Assembly (NCBI GenBank): GCA_028023455.1
Contig: JAQFVV010012507.1
Span: 310,001-374,000 of the forward strand
Direction of reading: 5' to 3'
Source of the DNA: Epiperipatus broadwayi
Taxonomy: Eukaryota; Onychophora; Udeonychophora; Euonychophora; Peripatidae
Length of the DNA stretch: 64,000 nt
In this document: positions 12,472-26,526 of the stretch, piece after piece
Position numbering within the stretch: the first letter of the stretch is position 1
How the letters are laid out: the number at the start of each line of letters is the position of its first letter
Position numbers and translations under genes: made by a program
The notes under the pieces: generated by a model
What the model saw: the letters and a program-made list of their open reading frames with translations, nothing else
What the model was told of the DNA's origin: nothing
Databases searched by the model: none

Positions 12472-12514
12472 AATCTTTTACTTATATCTTTATCATTGTT
12501 ATACTGAAGAGGTT

Positions 12515-12620
12515 TTTAACCATATTTTTATGATTACACCCTTCCACAAGATGTTAAAAGTGAATAGAAATTACTTGCCCTATCTTATGTGAAAATGATA
12601 TAGTGAAAATTACACTACAA
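12515..12620. repeat. Inverted fragment of the hammerhead-unit body
   Basis: The segment from TTTTTATGATTACACCC to GATATAGTGAAAATTACAC is the reverse complement of the unit-2 block at about 12160-12260, so an inverted partial unit sits next to the tandem array. Confidence 0.65.
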
Positions 12621-13026
12621 AAATAAAAATCCTTAAATAAATAATCTATAGTCAAAGAAATGACCAATAAAAATTAGTAATATAAGGAGGATTGACATAA
12701 TAAGTTATTTTTTTTCTTTTTTAAATCACTTGTCAAGATTTTTGGAGTTCTAACAAAAAGTGTAAGATTGTTAAAATTACATATATATTTTTTGAGGATT
12801 TTTATAAATTCATATTTTAATTACTTGTATAAATAGCCATTATATATAAATATATAATAAAATGTAATTATATTTCAAATAATGGTAAATAAAATAAATT
12901 CCAATATAAACTTTAATCAATAATAATATTTCAATTATATTCATAGTCATTTTCAGTTAAACTGACTTAATTTCAAAATATCGCAAATCAGCATCAAAAA
13001 GAAACCACATGTGGATTTACATATCT

Positions 13027-13370
13027 CATTATTCATTAATTTTAGTATTTGTTGATTGACTGTTTATTATTGTAATTTTATATTGATTAATAAAAATTGC
13101 CTCTTTAAGTTTTCTTATTTAATTATTTCTTTCTTGATTTAAAATCTTAATTCTTTTCATATCAAAATTAAATTTACATTTACAATTTCTATCATGATCA
13201 TACTGTAAATAAGTCACCATTATTCTTTCTATCTTTTTGAATTATCTTTGATACTCTTTATTATAACAACTTATGTTCTTCAACTCTTTTTTCAATACTA
13301 CATCTTGACTCCCCAATATATGAAGTGTTACATCTACCAAAATTTATCGTACAATTATTAACTATCTTAT
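13027..13370 (-). pseudogene. PLE C-terminal GIY-YIG endonuclease fragment (PLE6)
   Basis: Read on the minus strand, the segment near 13360-13240 gives CNTSYIGESRCSIEKRVEEH, which aligns with SYIGETKCALKKRIREHE of PLE2. Further on (13140-13030) broken frames give RKLKEAIFINQYK, matching the conserved RKIKEA-x-FIN end of the endonuclease that holds the catalytic glutamate. Frameshifts and stops separate these blocks. The fragment belongs to the same subfamily as PLE2 and the fragments at 46.7 and 48.7 kb. It lies upstream, on the same strand, of the hammerhead-like tandem units, the order expected for a PLE followed by hammerhead-bearing terminal repeats. Confidence 0.75.
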
Positions 13371-13489
13371 CAAAATATAGGAACAATAAAATAAAGTATT
13401 ATATATTCCAATATAAATCTCTTTCAAAAATTTAGCTTATTATTTATTATTAGTAAAGTTACATATGGAGCAATTTATCCATTGCAGAG

Positions 13490-13800
13490 AATTATATTTT
13501 TTTATCATTTTGGTTTTCCCCACTTTAGGGTTGATAAATTTATACCGTGAGAAAGAAAAGTAGATATTATATTTTTTTTATCATTTTGACAACCCAATTT
13601 GTAAGGCTTTGATAGATTTATACCATGAAAAAAGAAAAAGGTAGTTATTTATATTTTTTTATTATTTTGACCACATAACTTTTGGAGTTTTGATGAACTC
13701 ATACTTAAGAGATAAAAGTATTTTTCCTTAAGATTTATCATTTTAATTTTAGGGATTTTGATAAAGTTATATAATGAAAGATAATAATATCATATTTTTA
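13490..13800. repeat. Decayed minisatellite, unit about 75-82 bp
   Basis: Four imperfect units begin near 13493, 13568, 13650 and 13730. Each has a T-run followed by ATCATTTTG, a GTTTTGAT(A/G)AA segment, TTATAC-like sequence and an AG-rich tail. Similar single units may lie near 12740 and 13910. Confidence 0.65.
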
Positions 13801-14339
13801 TATCTTGTTTCTTTTTCATAAGATGTGCTCTTATTTACTAAAAAAAAAAAAATTAAATTTGGGTTTAATGTGTAAAGCTTGATAATATAAACACTCTGAG
13901 ATATTTAAAAATATAGGAATTTTTTAAGGCTTTGACTTATCCAGTGTTTGAGGTCTGATAAATTTTACTTATTGGTTTAATAAATTATTTCGAGGTATTG
14001 AAGATTTTTTTTTAATTTAAGTTGTGGCTTCCTAATTTGATGAGTTTAAAATAAAATAAAAATAATAACTTTAAGATAGTTAATACAACTTAATGATTTT
14101 TTTTAATTTTTAAATATATGTTTGAATATTAAAAACCCACTTATATTTTTCTTTATAATAAAATATATTTTATGTTAATAAAATTTTAAAATTAAGCAGC
14201 AAAGTAAAACTTTAGTTGGTTTTGCTGAAAATAGAATGAAAAGAACTTATTTGTTTGGGTTTTTTTTCATTCTTGGGAGAAAACTAATTAATATTCCAAT
14301 TATTTATATTAGTGGACCAAAATGTAGATGGAGATAGAA

Positions 14340-15640
14340 AAAAGATGTTAGTCCTGAGCCACAAGTTGAAGTAGTAAAACCAGAAAGCCCTAAAATAATC
14401 TTTGAGGAATCACACATTGCAATTGCATAAAATAAACTATAAAAATAGATGAAAAGAAAGATTATGCAGTGTTAATGTGGAAATATTTAGTCAAATGTTT
14501 CAAAGAATGGAACAAAGAATGGATCAAAGAATGAGTCAAATGAATAAAATTATACAACAGAAAATAGATAAGAATAAGAATCGAATAAAAATATGCAATC
14601 AAATCATCATAGTATAGCTCAAGTGAATAAAAATATGCAAAGAATGGACCAAAGTATGAATTAAATGAATAAAAACTCGCTACAAAATCAACAGAGAATG
14701 GCGGAGATTAATGAAAATCTGCAACAGAATATGGATGAAAATCAGAAAATAGTGATAGAAAGTCTGCAGCATGAAGTGAAAGCAATACATCAGAGAATTC
14801 AGTAACACAGTTTTAAAACAAGAAAAGAAGAAATAGGAAAAGTTCACCTTGAATTAGAAGAGCAATTAGATGAAGCTATGATAGAATTTAATGATAAAGT
14901 TTAAAAAGTTGAAGAAAGGATTAACAAACCAGAAGTCATGAATATAATGTCAAAAAATTAGGAGGTCAAAGAAGTTAAAATAGATATTTCTTTAGAAGAA
15001 ATAGTTGATAGTATTTTAATTAATATTGTTGTTGTTGATGAATGTAAACTTGCAGTATGAAGCACAGAATTAGTTAAAGATAATTTAGTTTGTATAAAAA
15101 AATCCCAAGTTGAAGTGGTATTAAAATTTTAATAATCTAAAATTAATAATGAGGAAAGCTTTTGTAAAAAATAATGTAATAGATGTTGTGGAATCTCAAA
15201 TACATACAGTAAATGATAAATGTAGATTTATGATAAAATTATAAGAGAATCTAAAATTAATGTTGAAATCATAGGTGATTGTAATATTGACATAAAAATT
15301 TTAATTGAGTCAAAAAAATTTACAAGTACAGCAATGGATTTTGAAGTAGATAACAAAATTATGTTTTGAAAAAATAAATGTAAAAAAGACACAAGGATAA
15401 ATATCAAATGATTTAAAAGTTTTTACTAATACAATGCTTAATAAAATTCAATCTTACACTTTTGTGAAACTTCATATAGATATAAAAATAGTAGAAGTTG
15501 TCAGTGACTTTAATTGTAATAAAAGAAAATGGTTTTGCTATCATGAAGTACAGAGTAATGAGTATGGCAGTTTTCATACTGGATATGTGTATCTTACTGG
15601 CTTCAAATATAGGGAAAATTTTCTTAGTGGTTAATGTTTA
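14340..15640 (+). pseudogene. Decayed coiled-coil coding-like remnant
   Basis: Plus-strand frames near 14488-14610 read as a methionine/glutamine-rich helix with a QRM(E/D)QRM repeat. Further blocks (14640-14800, 14825-15060 and 15434-15634) are helical and charged, such as LELEEQLDEAMIEFNDKV. At least six stops or frame changes break it. The 15434-15634 frame (66 codons) includes a KRKWFCYHEV segment. The style resembles transposon structural proteins, but I cannot assign a family. Confidence 0.35.
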
Positions 15641-17592
<1,952 letters not shown>

Positions 17593-18133
17593 CAGCCATT
17601 TCACCCATTGCTTAATTTTATAGCTCTAAAGTGTATAAGTTACTGTGATACTAGGTATTTAAATAAGGATAGCTTGGTTTATTTTGGCAATAACTCAGAT
17701 TGTTGATCATACAGATGTTTATTGATTTTCATGTATTAATTTAGATATTGATAACTATTACAATGACACTATTGTTATTTTATTATTTAAATAATTTTTT
17801 AATAATAAATTATTTAGTTTTTATTACTATTATTTGAAATATAAAATACAAAATATTGATATGCCAAATTAAATGGCGTCCAAATGTAACTTATGCTGCA
17901 TAAACTTGTCTTTTATTTAAAATTTATTATTAGTGGGAATAATTTCATTTTGTAATTGATAACTTCCTATATTTATTTGTTATTGTGATTTTCGTAGTAA
18001 ACTTAACTTTTTTCTTTAGTATTTTCTTATATTAATTATCAATATTAAATTACAATTGGTTATTGGAAAGAAGTCTAGATTTATTATCTAGTGATGCCTT
18101 CTAGTAAAGTTATATATTGAACGATTTATCCAT

Positions 18134-18225
18134 TTATATATATATAGCAAATTACTACAGTGTAATTGATGTGTCAAACGTACTGCCCTCACAACTTTAA
18201 TTAGACTAGAGATTATCCAATAATA
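18134..18225. repeat. Fragment of the hammerhead-unit start
   Basis: Directly after a short AT tract, the sequence (GCAAATTACTACAGTGTAAT, then CTCACAACTTTAATTAGACT) parallels the start of unit 2 at 12030-12130. No hammerhead core was seen here. Confidence 0.5.
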
Positions 18226-18687
18226 ACAAACAGAAATACTCAGCAACTTCATGTAGTTTTAAATACATCATTTCAAAAATATAATAGTACAAGAGTGATC
18301 AATAAATATATATTATTTTGTTTAATTTTAAAATTATTTCAATTAATAATTAATGTGTACTGTCATGATCATATTCCATAAATATGAGATTTCTTCTCAT
18401 AACAAACGATGAATCTATTCTCACTAAATTATGGATACAATGTTTTATTAAATCAAATTATTTTTCTCATATAAAAGCAAGAAAAATAAAAAAATAATAT
18501 ACAATTATTTAAATTGAGTCCTGATTAGAATTTTTGCAATTACATTATCTCCAGACAAAATATAACTTAAATAAAATTGTAATTTCATACATTTTATATA
18601 CCTCTAAATATTTTAATAGTAATAATTATTTGGAAAACAATTTATTTTACTTAAAAGTTAAAAATGGCATTCATTCAAGCAAGAGCA
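18226..18687. other. AT-rich non-coding stretch, nothing recognised
   Basis: No motif or repeat recognised. Confidence 0.5.
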
Positions 18688-18768
18688 TATTGATGGCTTA
18701 GTGGTTAACATAGCTGGCCTGGTTCGTTTGCCTCACAACGCATTTGGCATATGAAAAAAAATATTCCT
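18688..18768 (+). mobile_element. Decayed tRNA-derived SINE
   Basis: Contains ATGGCTTAGTGGTTAACATAGC (A-box-like), a damaged B-box region and the family 3' end GGCATATGAAAAAAAA. It is shorter than the other copies, and the middle of the tRNA-like part appears deleted. Confidence 0.6.
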
Positions 18769-20762
18769 TTTGTTTAGTCTATAATTCTTTTCCAATAATT
18801 TAATTAATTGACTATCTAGACAACATATAACAAAAATATAGGCCATCTAAAAACATAATATGTAATTAATATTCATTACTCTTTTAATCTTTCTTTTTTT
18901 CTTTAATATTTTATTGAAATAATTTTGAAGAAAGAGGGATAAAATATATACATATTTTTATTACATAAAATCATTGAAAAAATGGTAAGAGAACAAAAGA
19001 GTCGGTAATAATAAAATACCTAATGATGATGTACACAGTTGCTTGTTTCTTTATTGATTTTACAAATAGATGAATAATTTAATTAATTTGAATCACTTTT
19101 CTCTCGACTTGATAAAAAAATTGAAATTTACAAAACCTCTGTGGAAATTTAATGAGTCATTGTAACTAAGGAGAACTTTATATGCAAAGACAAGTAAACA
19201 TATAATTTAAATATTTCCTTAATCTGTGATTCTCGTTGTTTTATGAATTACAGTATTATTAAAATGTAATATAATATGGTAAATTAATAAAATTAACAGC
19301 CATTTTTTTAAAACCGCTCTTACTTTTCTCTTTTAATGACTAACTGCAAAATTTATTAAATGATTTTGCAATCTTCGCTCCCAAGTTATTTTAAAAGTTA
19401 TTTATTAAATTATTAAAAGTTCATAAAATTGTTTTGTCAAATTTAATTCATTCTCTTCTAATTCATTGTTTTAATCCTCCTTTTGACTAATTGTTAATTT
19501 TGCTGTAAATTTGTTAAACTTTAAAATTTTTATGATGAAAGTTAAATAAGATAAGAAACAAGTTGAAATTTAAATCTGAGAGAATACTAAATAAAAAATA
19601 GCAAATAAGTATTTCTTTTAAGATTATAATGGTGAACGTAATCAAACATCTTTATACGTGTTTTTTTTTTTTTTTTGATAATTTTATATCTATAACTTTT
19701 GCAATAAGGCGTTTGTTTATTACATAATTACATAAATTGTAGAAGAATACCAGGCAAATAAATCATGAGATTAATTTTTTTTTAGCTTCAAGTTTGATAA
19801 ATCGTATATGTTTTAACGAATTAAATTCTGATGTATCTTTCTTATTCTTTTTAACGAGAAACCAGTCGTTTATAATTTTGGTAGGAATCATATGAACATT
19901 GAATATGCTATAGTCAGGAAATCTGGCTATTTGATGGAAATTATTTAAAACTTTAAATAAAAATCTATGTAGAAAATTATAAAAGATAAATAAATAATAT
20001 TTTTTTAAAAATTAACGCTTTCATTTTTAATAATTTTCATTATAATATAATTTAAAAGAAGGATTATCTACAGATAGATAAAATGACACAATTTTTCTGT
20101 GATTAATTTTTAATATTAATTAAATTAAAATAATAGCCATCTTTAATAAGCTATTTTGTTAAACCATAACCAAAATTTGTATTTAAAACATACAGATGCA
20201 TTATTGTTCACACATAATCTTTTTAAAATATTTATTTTTTAAATTTACTAAAAGTAAAATTCACACACATGTTTTTAGTCTATTATTTTAAGATGTACAT
20301 ATTTAAAACTTATATATTTGTGAATATTTGATATATTTTATTTTCTTGCATGTGGGTATCTGCCTATATGTTTGGCACATTTGGCATATACTGAAATCAG
20401 CAAAATTTACTTTCAGTTTCTATTTAGTTTTTCTCTCTTTGTTAACTTAACTCTTTTGCTAATGAATAAAACATTAACTGAAAATTCGAATTTTTACATT
20501 TTAAAATTCTCTATCTAAAATATGTATTATTATCAATTAGTACATTCATCAATCTTTATATTATATGTACATGTGTGTGTGCCTAAAAATTTTCATGTGT
20601 AAATAGTGCAAACACGTATGTTGGATGTCTTATTTAAGCAGAGAATGATACCAATGATCTGGAAACATTTTATTGGAATCACAACAGTCATTTTCTGAGT
20701 AATGGAGATTATTCAAGAATGTTGGTTCAACAATCATTTACCTAAAATGAACAAAAATAAAA

Positions 20763-20804
<42 letters not shown>

Positions 20805-21394
20805 GGGAGTGGAATATTTGTATTCTTTCTTTTGTTTAGCTTATTGCACTTTCATTGTTGAGCATCATAATCATAGCTCTCATGTTTTATGGTGTTGCTG
20901 CTTTATTTATAATGCATCTTGATTATTTATATTGTGTAAATCAATTGATTTAAATATTCAATTTGTATGATAATTGAATGCTGTTTTTTCATTTATTTAA
21001 CATGTTTTTGTGTTAACGAGGAATCAAACTTTTTTTAACTTTTATTTTTTAGTCATTATATTTTATGCATATCAAGTTGGCAAATGATGGATCAAGCCAG
21101 ACCATGACTGTCATTATTCCAGAACATGATTTATATTCTGGGTTGTTTTTATTATGCTTATACAAAATTATGATGTGTTATTCTATGTAGTATGAAATAC
21201 AACAAAAAATACTTATGAAAGAATTTTTAAAATATCAATAAAAAATAAAGCAAAATATTAAACCTCAGGATGATACAAAGCCATGGTTCAGTATGCTTTA
21301 TATCACATAATCACCATTTGAGTGGCAGTACATATAGAGAGTTTTGCCTGTTTCAATGCTTTATATCCTGAAAATAAAATTCAATGAGTTAAAA
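18769..21394. other. AT-rich non-coding stretch
   Basis: A TA tract lies at 20766-20800. Nothing else recognised. Confidence 0.5.
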
Positions 21395-21582
21395 TACAAT
21401 GTCAGATTCTGCATGCCAACAAACCTCAACAGTCTGATAACACAAAATACAGATTACCGATGAAAGAGACACCACAGATATTATATAAAGTTTACTGCAA
21501 TATCCCAGGTTTCTTAGCCTTATACTATTGTGAATCAATGACCAATATCATAACTAGATTAGAACAGCACAAATATTTATAA
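21395..21582 (+). pseudogene. PLE GIY-YIG endonuclease fragment (PLE4)
   Basis: Plus-strand translation gives NVRFCMPTNLNSLITQN (21398-21450 frame), then after a frame change LPMKETPQILYKVYCN, then ALYYCESMTNIITRLEQHKY up to a stop at 21582. This is the usual PLE order: a linker with a (K/R)-x-PTNLxSL motif, a YK-V/I-x-C entry into the endonuclease, YIG-like YYC, then a conserved R and H. The YIG glycine is replaced by C. It is decayed and of a different subfamily from PLE1 and PLE2, resembling PLE3 most. Confidence 0.7.
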
Positions 21583-21810
21583 AATGTAAAAGAACTATTA
21601 AGAGTTTAAATTTAGTAAAATTTATTGTACAAGTATATTTTCAATGCTTTCTCATAATATTCATGATTAGTCTGTTGAGGACATCAGTTTTTTGCTGATT
21701 TGAATTTTGTTTAATTTTTGGTTCAGTATGTGTAATGAACCATGCCTTTTATTTTATGTTTGTAATCATTTTTCTCATTGCACATAATTTTAACAACACT
21801 TGGATCACAG

Positions 21811-22205
21811 CTATGACCATATTCTCATTTCATGATTATAAAAGACTAGTGAATTAATGGTATTAGACTTTGTATTAGATTTTCTATATATTAAAGAATG
21901 CTGAGTCATTTTAGTTCTAAGATTTCTTCTCATCACATCACAGTATTTATATGAACAATTTTGGGGGATGCAGCTGTCATCATATATCACTTTGGGATGA
22001 TCCAATGTTAGAATTTTATCCTCTGTGTTGTTTAATAAGCTTATTTAAATTTATGAGTGGTCTAAATCTGACATAGAATTTGTCTTAGAAAATTTGTACT
22101 ATTTTATTACTCATAAGTAATAAATATGGGAGAGTAATCCAGCTTTTGTTATTATCTTTGCTTGTAAACCAACTCCAAAGCATTTATGATCAGAAGTCTT
22201 TTTGC
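21811..22205 (-). pseudogene. PLE GIY-YIG endonuclease fragment (PLE5)
   Basis: The minus-strand frame ending at 21811 reads VIYDDSCIPQNCSYKYCD then RRNLRTKMTQHSLI, equivalent to the GIY..YIG..R..H core of PLE endonucleases with a C-x4-C zinc-ligand pair. Upstream on the minus strand (22205-22010), broken frames give WITLPYLLL and SLLNNTEDK, matching the conserved PLE linker just before the endonuclease. It converges with PLE4 tail to tail. Confidence 0.7.
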
Positions 22206-23135
22206 ATGTTGTTAAATATAGCCCAGTAGAGCATTTATAATATGTTGCACTCAGACCTAACTACTGATCCATCATCATCAAAGCAAAATATGAACAACAG
22301 TCAGTTGATGCAGCATTTCAAAAAAATGTTCATTGGAACCCATATTTTTTTATTTTCTCTTAAGGCTAAGTTTTTATGCCCTACCTACCTCCTATTTTCT
22401 TAAATACCACAGGTTTTACACCAAAATTGATGCTTATTCTTTGTTGTACAGGAAAGAAGAAATACAACAGCACCTATTCCACATCTGTACAGCTCTGACA
22501 AATACCTGAGAGATTGTGATTAACACATATAGACAAAATAACATTATACTTGATAACCTATTAGAAATGCTCAGAAAATGCTCAATACTGGCAGCTGATG
22601 CCACAACTTTTTGTTTATATACTTTGTGGTGCACCAGGTGCATTTTCTGTCTTAGAAATGATACCAGAAACCACCCAGCCAATTCTCTAATAAGCTTGGA
22701 CAATTGAAGGGCAAAGATGGCAAAATTGCATACCCAGATATTTTTGCTGCTAAATGGTCACTATTAAAAACCTGAGCCAGACCATAACCTTAAACAATCA
22801 AATGATTTTTGCTGTAACAATAACAATTTATTTGTCACATATCTCATTTTTAACAATCTTTTGAACATCACGTCTGCATATTGAATAGTTCAAAAGATGT
22901 ATATAACTCAATAAAAAGTATTTTAAACTGATGAACTAAACTCTCAGGCAATGAATATAGAACTATAGGCAAATACAGTTTACAATTTTACATTTATCAG
23001 ACATCTGGCTAACAATTTTTTTAAACTGTACCATTAATATCTATCTGTTTGTTCTGAAGCTATGTAGTTTTCAACTACATATTTTTAACAATGGAATTCT
23101 TTATGAACAATAAAGTTTGATTTCAAAAATAATTA
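22206..23135. other. Non-coding or unrecognised stretch
   Basis: Overlapping open frames on both strands at 22434-22707 have no family motif. They may be an older upstream part of PLE5, but no reverse-transcriptase motif could be read. Confidence 0.4.
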
Positions 23136-23151
23136 TAACAACAACAACAAC

Positions 23152-23236
<85 letters not shown>
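23136..23236. repeat. (AAC)n(AAT)n(AAC)n compound microsatellite
   Basis: ACA units switch to ATA units and back to ACA units. Confidence 0.97.
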
Positions 23237-23237
<1 letters not shown>

Positions 23238-24135
23238 AGTTCTTCATTGCTATTGACTAAAGTTAAAAAATTTTCTCTTAAAATTTATGTTAACACTATT
23301 TTGTCTCATGATAACCAGGAGAGTGAAGCTTGACATTAAAGGCAATTAAATTTATTTTAAGACTGTGATTTAACCTTGACATGGCTTTAGGGTGTTCTCA
23401 TGTTTTTAGTAGTATGATGCAATGTTTCTAAGAAATTCAAGCTTGATTAATTTGCAGGGAAGTAAATAGTTGCTCCTTATGGGTTTTTCCCTCAGTAACA
23501 ATAGATTTGCTTTTATTTTTGAATGGAATGAATATTTTAATTTTTCAAATAAATTTTATTGTAGAATTATTGTTAAGATGATATTTATTTTTCTGAGTAG
23601 AGATAGATTCTAAACAAATACATTGGCATAGCTTCAGAAGTGGTCAAATAAATAGAACCCTTTTCTACCTTTTGGCATTTTAGCCAATCATATTGAAGTT
23701 CAACTGTTTAATACATTTTGTAGGAAAGAAAACATCTGAAGTTTACAGCAGCTGGTTTAAACAATAAGTGAAAATTTTAATTCTATTTCCATTATATATT
23801 AGCATATCTTTCTTTTATGATTTCACATGGGCATTGTTGTAATAATTCTAGAATAGGTGAAATCATGTTATAGTATTATATTGTCATTGTATAAATTTGG
23901 TAGATAAATACATACACCTCCTAAATTAATATTTAGAACTCCTGAGATTAAATAAAAATATTTTGATGAAATAAATTAAATAATTTTGTACAAAATTATA
24001 TTAATATTTAACATAATGAATTCCTAAAGAAATATATGTTTATTTATTATTTTGATTAAATATACATGTACAGAAATAATATAACTTATTTTATATTATT
24101 TAATTTTAATTTGTTTCTTTATTGCATTGCCTTAA
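23237..24135. other. AT-rich non-coding stretch, nothing recognised
   Basis: No motif or repeat recognised. Confidence 0.5.
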
Positions 24136-24425
24136 TTAATTAATCAATCCTTTCTTATAAAATCTTTAATTTTTTGTACAATGCTTAACATTCATCAACA
24201 TCGACAGTTTCGATTGCCCCTGCAATCTTCTTCAGAACTATAAATATATACACATATATATAAATATAAATTACACAACTATATATAAATTATATAAATC
24301 TTATAAAATCCATATACATATATATATATTCATAAAAATATACAAAAATATTTATCACCTGTATATCCCCTCAAATACATGAACATTAATAAAATAATTG
24401 AAATCTTTTAACACCTTAATTTTAA
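24136..24425. repeat. PLE1 left terminal inverted repeat
   Basis: It matches the reverse complement of 27642-27919 along nearly its whole length, with small indels. An example is AACATTCATCAACATCGACAG here against AACATTGACAG in the other copy. The outer end is AATTAATCAATCC and the inner end ACACCTTAATTTTA. Confidence 0.9.
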
Positions 24426-25030
24426 TCTTTTTTTATTATATATATTTAATATACTTTCATGCTATTATTTTATATTTTTCAAATATATTTATTTCAATTA
24501 TTTTTATATTAACTTATCTTTATAACTTTATCTTCTATTTCCATAATTTATATTTAATTATTACTTTTATATGTTAACATTATCATATTTATTTATATAC
24601 CTATTCTTACTTACTCCATTTTTTTTTTTTTTTTATTTTTATCTTATATCCTCTTAAATTTTTTATTTTTACTTTGTATATCCCTATATATATCTCATAT
24701 TTCTAAAACTTAACCTTTAAACTTTTTATCATATTTTATAATTTAAAATCTATTACATAAACTATTCTGAAATTATTATAAACAGAAAAACATGTTTAAT
24801 TCCTATTTATTTTATTTTTTATTATATTAATAATCTTAATTAATTCTAACATTTAATTCTTAATTTTACCTTTTAAACTTCTTTATCTTTTACGTTTCTG
24901 CTCTATTTCAGTTAAACCGTTTTTTATTTTTTTATATTTTTCATACATTAGCTCCCTCTATTGCATTTTTTACCTATTAATTTTTTATCTTTATTTTAAT
25001 TTTATTCTTTTATTTTTATTATATTAACTT
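24426..25030 (-). other. PLE1 3' untranslated region
   Basis: A very T-rich plus strand (A-rich in the element's sense) between the stop codon of the reverse-transcriptase frame and the terminal repeat. No coding or RNA motif seen. Confidence 0.6.
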
Positions 25031-26509
25031 TTATATTAAAATTCTCCTCAATCCGAAATCATTGTTCATTTTTGGTTTAATACTATTTATATAAATAGCT
25101 TCTTTAATCTTTCTTTCCCTCCTACTTTCTGTAAAATGTAACATTCTAATACATTCTTTATTAAACTCATGTCCTGTCTCCAATCTGTGCATATATATTG
25201 GTGAATTTTTATCATATTTATGCTGTATCAATCTCCTATAAATTGAGTTCTTAGTTTCTCCAACATAATTCATTACCTCTTTATTTTTAATTTTACAATC
25301 TCTACAATTAATTTCATAAACTCCATTAACTTTATTATATTCTGTTTTATTTAAACACTCATATTTATTCTCTAATATTCCTATTATATTTTTTCTTTTT
25401 TTATTAACTATTTTTAGTTTTAATACTTCATTAAACTTTTTATTAATTTTGTTTATAATTCTATTCAAATTCTTAACTATATAATTATTTCCTGTTTTTA
25501 AACCTATATAAGCTGTTTCTTTTTTAGTTATCTCTTTATCTCTATCTCTTTCTTTATATTTATCCTTCATCTTTTTTTCTATCTTTTTAATATTATTATC
25601 CACAAACTTTTCTGGATATTCATAATTCCTTAATTCTTCTTTAATTAACTTTTTTTGTTTATTATATTCATCTTCATCTGAACAATAATTTATTGCTCTA
25701 TAAATTCTAGAATATATTGTACTTCTTTTATATTTTATATCTATATTTGAAAACCAATTAGCAATATTATATTTATTATTCTTCTTATATATTGATGTCT
25801 CCACCTTACAATTTCCTTCCTTATAATATTTCTTTAATTCTATATCTAAATATACTATTCTATTATTTTCTTCCTTTTCCACAGTAAATTTAATTCCTTC
25901 ATCTATTTTATTGACTTCTTCAATAAATAAATCTATTTGCCTCTGTGACTTGTTAAATATTAATAAGTAATCATCAACGTATCTTCTAATAAATATTGGT
26001 GCATTACCACTTCTCAACATTATCTTTTCTAATTCTTCCATATAAATTGTACTTAAAACCCCACTTAAGGCTCCCCCTATTAACAAACCTTTCTTCTGCT
26101 TATAAAATTCTTTTTTATAATTAAATGTTATTTCCTTACAACATATTTCTATAATTTGTTTTAATTTTTCTATTGGTATTTCCACACTCTTATTATTATC
26201 TCTTTCATATCTATCAGTTAATATTTTTATTGCTTTTTTTACGTTAATGTTCGTATACATAGATATTACATCCATCTTAACAAAAGTTAACCTATACCTA
26301 TTATATTTATCTACAACCTTTTTTATATCATTTATTAAAATCTTATTATTTTTTATAAATGAACTGCTCTCTTTATTTATATACTTTTTCAATACTTTAT
26401 TTGCCATCCATTTAGAAACCTTATTAAAATATGACCCTTTACCATTTATAACTGGTCTCAATGGTATACCTTCTTTTAATATTTTGGGTGCCCCATAAAT
26501 TTTAGCCAC
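25031..26509 (-). CDS. PLE1 reverse transcriptase with GIY-YIG endonuclease
   Basis: A frame of 492 codons encoding the catalytic protein of a Penelope-like retroelement; it copies RNA into DNA and nicks the target. Residues 1-20 hold the RT entry motif YGAPKI...PLRPV. Motif A is FVKMD at about 76-80 and motif B is GLLIGGALSG at 141-150. Motif C is YVDD at 177-180, and YLDIEL lies at 220-225. After a lysine-rich linker, the endonuclease starts with GVYEI (396-400), has a CRDC pair (402-405), YVGET (415-419), a conserved R425 region, H430 and H447 as likely zinc ligands, and ERKIKEA with catalytic E470. The nominal start is GTG. Upstream, the frame continues nine more codons to a TGA, and the natural protein is joined to the N-terminal frame across a frameshift in a T5 tract (26529-26533). 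Confidence 0.92.
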   Translation of the reverse strand: MAKIYGAPKILKEGIPLRPVINGKGSYFNKVSKWMANKVLKKYINKESSSFIKNNKILINDIKKVVDKYNRYRLTFVKMDVISMYTNINVKKAIKILTDRYERDNNKSVEIPIEKLKQIIEICCKEITFNYKKEFYKQKKGLLIGGALSGVLSTIYMEELEKIMLRSGNAPIFIRRYVDDYLLIFNKSQRQIDLFIEEVNKIDEGIKFTVEKEENNRIVYLDIELKKYYKEGNCKVETSIYKKNNKYNIANWFSNIDIKYKRSTIYSRIYRAINYCSDEDEYNKQKKLIKEELRNYEYPEKFVDNNIKKIEKKMKDKYKERDRDKEITKKETAYIGLKTGNNYIVKNLNRIINKINKKFNEVLKLKIVNKKRKNIIGILENKYECLNKTEYNKVNGVYEINCRDCKIKNKEVMNYVGETKNSIYRRLIQHKYDKNSPIYMHRLETGHEFNKECIRMLHFTESRRERKIKEAIYINSIKPKMNNDFGLRRILI

Positions 26510-26526
26510 ATTACAATCTTTTACTC

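Noticed and set aside
22434-22707. Overlapping frames on both strands
   Set aside because: No motif; possibly old PLE5 sequence, but unsupported.
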